From assembly GCA_051453625.1 (NCBI GenBank), contig JBOZIK010000001.1:126150298-126174723 (forward strand): a stretch of DNA of 24,426 bases. The letters are read 5' to 3'. Below the pieces are notes generated by a model. It was given only the letters and a program-made list of their open reading frames with translations. It ran no database searches and was not told the DNA's origin. The translations under genes and the position numbers were made by a program. Source of the stretch: Welwitschia mirabilis (taxonomy: Eukaryota; Gnetophyta; Gnetopsida; Welwitschiales). Shown in pieces: positions 20,030 to 24,426 of the stretch. Within the stretch, counting starts at the first letter, position 1. Every line of letters begins with the position of its first letter.

Positions 20030-22345
20030 TCATGTAAGTTTGTTCCATCTCTTCTAAGAGTAAAATTATTTCTGTACAGTTCTTAATTTTATAACCATGT
20101 ACTTGATACATATTAGTTCCTTCATTAAACAATTCCATTACTTCATTAGGTAAAATTTCCATTAAAGCATATGATCCAATCCATTTCTGAGCATACTTTT
20201 GTTTAAAAGATATATATTTGGGATCAAAAACCAAAACTTTATCTCTAATTTTGAAACTAGTTTTATGAACATTATGGTCATGCTACTCATTTGCTTGTTT
20301 TTGGATCAATTCCTTTCTTATTAGGGTTTCTTTTCTATTTTTATCTAATTTATTTATGTTCTGAATCCATTTGTTTTAAGCTTTATCTATATTATGATCT
20401 AATTATTCAACCAATTTATAGGATGTTAGTCTCAATTAAATAGATAATGTTAAATTTTTACCATAGACTAATTCATAATGTGTGAAACATGTGCTATTTT
20501 TTAGAGTTATCTTACAGGTCCATAATGCTTTAGTAAGTTTATATGCCTAATCGGTTTTTTTAATGTGCACTATCTTAGTTAAAATTTATTTTAACTTCCT
20601 ATTTAAAACCTTAGCTTAATCATTAAATTAGGGATGATAAGTAGAAGGGAGTTTATGATGGACCTCACACTTAGACAAAAACTTTTCAGAAGCTTAACTA
20701 GTGAAATGGGTTTAGGGTATTTCATAGATAAGAATTTAACTATGGTTTTGGCGGAATAGCTAGGAATAGCCTCAGCTTCAGCCAATTTAATCAAATAATC
20801 CACGTAGACTAGAATGTAATCTTTTTCATAAGATTTTGGATTAATAGGTCTAATGAAATCTATTCCCTAGGCATCAAAGGATTCTAAGGCTTAAATCCAT
20901 TATTGGAATATTTCCTTTACCTTAGACCATGCTTCCTCTTTTTGACACTTATCACAACCTTTTATATAATTGAAAGAATATTTAAATAGATAAGACTAAT
21001 AATACCTTACATTCAAAATTTTTATGGTTGCTATTTTTCTTCTATAATAACATCCTCCTCCTTCCGCATGAAAAGTTTATAGAATTTTCTTTTGATTAGG
21101 CTCTTTAACACATATATTAATGACACCATCCTTAAAAAATCTGAAGAGGATTTTTTTCTCTCATATATAGTTTTTTACTTCTCTCAAAAACCCCTTCTTC
21201 TTATAATAGTTTAACTAAGAAGGCATCTTATTACTAACTAAGAAGTTAGCAATGTCTGTAAACCAGGGTGCTTATTACAAACTTGTTAAATAATCATTAA
21301 GAAAATCATTTTGAGTGTTGATTTATTCAGCCTTGTCAAGGAATTCTAGCCTAAATAGATGATCAAAAACCATATTATCTATTTTCTTCTTATCTATGAT
21401 TTTTAAATGAAATTCCTAAATTAAAATTATCCATCTTATAATTCAAGAATTTACTTCTTTCTTATTCATTCAAAACTATATATCACTATGATCTGTGTAA
21501 ACCTTTACTTCATAATCTAAGATATAATACCTAATCTTATCTAAGACTACCATGATAACTAGCATGTCCTTTTCTATAGCTATGCAGTTTTATTGTGTAG
21601 AATTGATATTTTTACTTATGTAAGTAATAGCATAAGGTTTACAGTCATCATCCTTCTATCCCTAAATAACACCAATAGCATATTGTAAAGTATCAATCAT
21701 AATGTGGAAGGTTTTATTCCAATCTAGCTTTTGTAAAGTAGAGGCCTTAACTAACTTATCTTTAAGAATTTAAAAAGATTTTTAGCATTCTTAGGTTCAT
21801 TCATAGGATGCATCTTTTTGTAGAAGATTAATTAATGGTTTAGCAATTTTACTAAAATTAGCAATACATCTTCTATAGTACCTTACATAACCTAAGAATG
21901 ATATTAGTTCTTTTAGTTTAGTTGGTGGAGGAATTTCTTTGATAACATTAATTTTTTACTCATTAATTTCATCCCTCTTATTGATATCCTATGGCCTAAA
22001 ATAATCCCTTCAGCCACCATAAGATGGCTTTTAGATTAGCTTAATTTCAAAATCTTTTCCTCACATAGAGTCAATATAGCCTTTAGACTTTTAAAATCTT
22101 TCTCAAAATCATTTTCAAAGATTGAGAAGTCATCTTTAAAAACTTCCACTAACCTTCCTATCATGTCTTGGAATATACTATTGACTATCCTCTGAAATGT
22201 GGCTAGTGCATTATACAACTCAAAAGGCAAAACTTTAAAGGCATAGGTACCCCATTTGCAAGTAAAAATTGTTTTTACTTGGTCTTTAGAGCTATCAGAA
22301 TTTGGTTGTATCCACTATATCTATCCAAAATACTATAGTATTTAT
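20030..22345 (-). pseudogene. Ty3/gypsy pol remnant, Athila/Tat type: RT, RNase H, integrase
   Basis: Read leftward from 22,345 this is the 3' two-thirds of a gypsy pol, which copies element RNA to DNA and integrates it. The reverse transcriptase (about 22,345-21,850) starts at NKYYSILDRYSGYNQI and continues with TFTCKWGTYAF-like sequence, LPFELYNALATFQ, VFKDDFSIF and EGIILGHRIS. The catalytic FMDD is changed to FKDD. RNase H (about 21,720-21,340) shows HIMIDTLQYAIG, VYTDHSDI and VFDHLFRLEF. The zinc-binding region follows (KGCDKCQKEEAW at about 20,950). The integrase core (about 20,900-20,500) has GIDFIRP and VDYLIKLAEAEAIP. The C-terminal part (20,240-20,070) has VLVFDPKYISFKQK, WIGSY and YQVHGYKIKN. 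No chromodomain is seen, and motif wording fits the non-chromovirus Athila/Tat branch. There are many stops and frame changes. Gag, protease and the start of RT are absent because a copia element begins at 22,346. Confidence 0.93.
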
Positions 22346-22346
22346 T
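22341..22346. other. Insertion junction: copia LTR inside the gypsy reverse transcriptase
   Basis: Gypsy RT coding similarity on the minus strand runs up to about 22,345 and then stops. The copia LTR start (TATTAGATT, an altered TGTTGGATT) lies at 22,346. The five bases TTTAT at 22,341-22,345 are the predicted left target-site duplication. The matching copy would lie after the 3' LTR, outside this window. Confidence 0.6.
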
Positions 22347-23190
22347 ATTAGATTATGTTTTGCTAATTCATGTTAAACTAATAATTTCTATATACCAAAT
22401 TTTGTGTATCTTAAATAGAAGATGTTAATTACTTACAAGTCAAAAGATGAAATCAAAACCACCAATTTCTGAGCATTAAAAACCTATCAGTTCTTTTACC
22501 CTCTTAAGAGGTTGATTAAATTTTTAAGGGGTTGATTGCACCTAAAGTAGACAGAAAATGAACTACATCTATAGGGGTAAACCAGATTTATAATGGGGTC
22601 AATTAGACCTATAACCTTGAGAACTAGTGTCCTTGAACTAAATGGAAAGTGGTTGATCAAACTTTATGGAATTAACTAGATTTTAGAACCTAATAAACAG
22701 TATCCCTAGATTAAATGACAAGGGGTAAATCGGATCTATGATGGGGTTGATTATATCTGTGAATCAAGGAATAGTATGTTGGATTATATTTTACCAATTG
22801 ATATCAAATTAATGTCTTTTGTATAATAAATTTTTTATATTTTGTGCAGAAAAGTTTAAGTTTTTTGTAGGTTAAAAGATTGAACTAAAATGTGCATCAT
22901 AAACCTATTTATTTATTCATCCTTCAGAGGGATTGATCAGATCCTTAAGGGGTTGACCACACCTAAAGCTGTTAAAGAACAATGAACTGCATCCAAAGGG
23001 GTCAACCAAATTTTGATGGGATCAACCAGACCTGTAACTTGGAGAACTAGTGTCCCTAAATTAAATTGAAAGGGGTTAACTGGATTTTTATGTAATCATT
23101 CGGATTTGAGAATTTCACAAACAGTATTTCCAGACTGAGAGATAAGGGATTGACTGAATCCAGGATGGGCTTAACTAGACTAGGTTAACT
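22346..23190 (+). repeat. Tandem duplication of about 425 bp within the LTR U3
   Basis: Copy 1 starts at 22,346 and copy 2 at 22,777. Shared landmarks keep order and orientation: TTAGATTATGTTTTGC with TTGGATTATATTTTAC; AAGGGGTTGATTGCACCT (22,526) with AAGGGGTTGACCACACCT (22,947); GAGAACTAGTGTCC at 22,619 and 23,042; AACAGTATCCCTAGA with AACAGTATTTCCAGA. The offset drifts from 431 to about 421 through small indels. Divergence is considerable, so the duplication is old and probably part of the family's LTR structure rather than private to this copy. Confidence 0.85.
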
Positions 23191-23320
23191 AGACCTAGAT
23201 GGGGTCAACTGGACATGAAGATGTAAAAATTTAGGGCAACCGAATTTCTCTCTTGGGTAACCTGTGTAACTCATGATACCACATGGGATTGATTAGATTT
23301 TAATGGGGTTGATTGGATGG
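22439..23320 (+). promoter_or_regulatory. Array of about 18 copies of a 15-bp motif with W-box cores
   Basis: Motif copies of the form GGGGTYRAYYRGAYY begin near 22,509, 22,528, 22,574, 22,595, 22,649, 22,668, 22,722, 22,743, 22,929, 22,949, 22,998, 23,018, 23,072, 23,146, 23,167, 23,201, 23,285 and 23,305. The less-decayed copies contain TTGAC or GTCAA (22,598; 22,953; 23,001; 23,150; 23,204), with one more GTCAA at 22,439. TTGAC(C/T) is the W-box bound by plant WRKY factors. Many other copies read TTGATT/TTGATC or ATCAA, one C-to-T or G-to-A step away. The array lies upstream of the TATA box, where an enhancer would be. That it binds WRKY proteins is inference. Confidence 0.5.
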
Positions 23321-23444
23321 AGCAAAAACAAAATTTATCTAAACATTATGTATCTATTACCTAGCCACTAGGTAGCTATTTTTTAGTTATTTATAGCCAT
23401 TGGTAACATAATTCAAATGTAATAAACCCTAATAATCCTTCCAT

Positions 23445-23452
23445 TATAAATA
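23445..23452 (+). promoter_or_regulatory. LTR TATA box
   Basis: TATAAATA stands about 740 bp before the LTR end and downstream of the U3 motif array, followed by a C/T-containing stretch near 23,485 where the transcript could start. It is the only well-formed TATA box between the motif array and the 34-bp repeats. Confidence 0.55.
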
Positions 23453-23750
23453 GCTAAGCCATATATGAATAATAGATCTTTTTGAAATCACTCTCATTTA
23501 GTTAAATTTGTTGGATCTGAAAGACCAAGGTATGCATTGGAATTGTTATCATTGTTGTATCTTGGCTTCTATATTTCTAACTAGAGGAGATCTATCATTG
23601 ACATACTTACTTTATTTAAATTCAAATCTAGAGCATCAAAGGTTGTACTTCTCTAAAATAAGAGCTCCATCTATTGTACTATTTTAAAAATGAGTGATAT
23701 CTATGCTATTGAGACATCATTGCAATTACTACTTTGTTTTTCTATAGGTT

Positions 23751-23905
23751 GAGACTAAGCTTTGAAAAGTCTATGCTATCGATTGAGACTGAGCCTTGAA
23801 AAGTCCATGTTATAAGTTAAGACTAAGCCTTGAAAAGTCCATGCTATAGGTTCATGCTTAGCTTATAAAAGTCTATTTGTAGAGGTTACAGGTAAGCCTA
23901 GAATA
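23751..23905 (+). repeat. 34-bp tandem repeats in the LTR transcribed region
   Basis: Units start at 23,751, 23,785, 23,819 and 23,853, with a decayed fifth at 23,887. Three strong copies share GAGACTAAGC, CTTGAAAAGT and CCATGCTATAGGTT; the fourth and fifth are weaker. The period is exactly 34 bp. A partial unit end (CTATAGGTT) precedes the first copy. Lying between the TATA box and the primer-binding site, the repeats would be in the RNA leader (R/U5). Confidence 0.88.
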
Positions 23906-24190
23906 CTTGATGAAGTAATAGAGATCTAAGATCAAGCTTAGGATAAGATAATCATCAAGAGTAAAGTAGGGGAGTTTTTTGAACCATTATAAATCAACTA
24001 GCATTAAATTGATAGTTTGTGCTTTTAGTTTTTGATTCTTTACTTTTAGTATTTTATTATATTATGCACTTCTTAGAATAATTTAGTTATGTATGTAAGT
24101 TATGTTTCAAATTAATTTATTTTAGATTATTTATTGAGTTTTTGAAAGAACCTATTCATTTCCCCCTTTAGAGTTCTCGATTCTATCATT

Positions 24191-24202
24191 TGGTATTAGA
24201 GC
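24191..24202 (+). other. Primer-binding site, initiator Met tRNA type
   Basis: TGGTATTAGAGC matches the canonical plant copia primer-binding site TGGTATCAGAGC except for one C-to-T change. It starts two bases after the LTR end. It pairs with the 3' end of tRNA-iMet to prime minus-strand DNA synthesis, and it fixes both the LTR boundary and the plus-strand orientation of the element. Confidence 0.92.
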
Positions 24203-24254
24203 TAAGTTGAGTTTTTAATAGATTTTAACCAATCTTGACCTTAGAATCCTAGAA

Positions 24255-24426
24255 ATGAATAATTCGTTTGATGGTTTTTCAACTGAGCATTCACCTATGT
24301 TTGAATTATACTTATTGAAAAGTTAGGATGAGAATATTTCTTAGATCACTAGATGCCGACATAGAGGAAGTTATTTACAAGGATTATACTATACCTATGA
24401 TACCCCAAACTGATGCAAATGACAAC
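24255..24426 (+). pseudogene. Ty1/copia gag, broken N-terminal part, runs off the window
   Basis: Gag forms the particle that packages element RNA. ATG 24,255 begins MNNSFDGFSTEHSPMFELYL and is stopped by TAG at 24,324-24,326; the family usually has a Trp-containing YWK segment here, so the break lies in that motif. After a frame change, the frame from 24,352 reads DADIEEVIYKDYTIPMIP and stays open to the edge, matching the usual continuation of the Gag N-terminal region (SLD..., then a W/I-rich stretch). The start lies 53 bases after the primer-binding site. The rest of the element must lie to the right, outside the window. Confidence 0.8.

Larger units (their letters stand above)
22346..24188 (+). 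mobile_element. 5' LTR of a Ty1/copia retrotransposon, about 1.84 kb
   Basis: The right end is firm: CTATCA ends at 24,188, two bases before a primer-binding site for initiator Met tRNA. The left end is set at TATTAGATT (22,346), where gypsy similarity ends; the same word reappears as TGTTGGATT at 22,777. U3 holds a tandem duplication of about 425 bp and a 15-bp motif array. A TATA box (TATAAATA) is at 23,445-23,452, so transcription should start near 23,480. The transcribed part carries 34-bp repeats and ends in a C/T-rich run (TTCATTTCCCCCTTTAG). If the first U3 copy is not part of the LTR, the LTR would start at 22,777 and be 1.41 kb long. The partner LTR is outside the window. Confidence 0.75.

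Noticed and set aside
20603-20803. Minus-strand ORF taken as a separate small gene
   Set aside because: It is the integrase core of the gypsy pol (VDYLIKLAEAEAIP and following), not an independent gene; the same holds for the frames at 19,995-20,234 and 22,036-22,230.
24191-24202. Endogenous pararetrovirus primer-binding site
   Set aside because: Caulimoviridae use a similar Met-tRNA site, but here it directly follows an LTR end and precedes a copia Gag start.

Overview
The window looks like a gene-poor, repeat-rich piece of a flowering-plant nuclear genome. It is very AT-rich (roughly three-quarters A+T by eye) and has two runs of N (100 and 10 bases), as in a scaffolded draft assembly. No intact gene longer than about 100 codons was found. 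Everything recognisable comes from plant LTR retrotransposons, and all of it is broken. Many in-frame stops fall where the family has Gln or Trp codons (CAA/CAG to TAA/TAG, TGG to TGA/TAG), as expected from old, heavily methylated DNA in which methyl-C has decayed to T. The species cannot be named from this sequence.

Layout. 1-160 is a GC-richer patch open in one frame on each strand, followed by an LTR-like promoter and poly(A)-type stretch to about 610. From 610 to about 8.0 kb I see almost only unrecognised AT-rich DNA. Exceptions are a foldback (MITE-like) element at about 2.44-2.90 kb and a switch from A-rich to T-rich top strand near 5.6-6.0 kb. From 8.0 to 9.8 kb there are several coding-like but unidentified open stretches on both strands. 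At 10.09-11.34 kb there is a decayed plus-strand Ty1/copia pol piece (protease start, GAG-pre-integrase, integrase), cut short before the reverse transcriptase and followed by the 100-N gap. At 11.3-13.4 kb a direct repeat of about 85 bp brackets the gap, a long alternating purine-pyrimidine tract and a 99-bp tandem duplication. At 14.2-16.06 kb the minus strand holds a decayed Lys-rich, coiled-coil-like coding region of unknown identity. At 17.0-18.3 kb there is a cluster of related repeats with a unit of about 48 bp, and at 18.7-19.25 kb two open segments on the plus strand.

The best-supported part is the right-hand 4.4 kb. A minus-strand Ty3/gypsy pol of the Athila/Tat type (reverse transcriptase, RNase H, zinc-binding region, integrase, integrase C-terminal region) runs from about 22,345 down to 20,030. 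It is interrupted inside its reverse transcriptase by a plus-strand Ty1/copia element whose 5' LTR (22,346-24,188), tRNA-iMet-type primer-binding site and broken gag start run off the right edge. This LTR is unusual. Its U3 contains an approximately 425-bp tandem duplication and about 18 copies of a 15-bp motif whose less-decayed copies contain W-box cores (TTGAC/GTCAA) in both orientations. Its transcribed part carries 34-bp tandem repeats.

I see no cellular pathway or intact new system. The points of most interest are the nested insertion, the architecture of the copia LTR, the repeat cluster and plus-strand open segments on the 3' side of the gypsy pol, and the unidentified coiled-coil coding relic.
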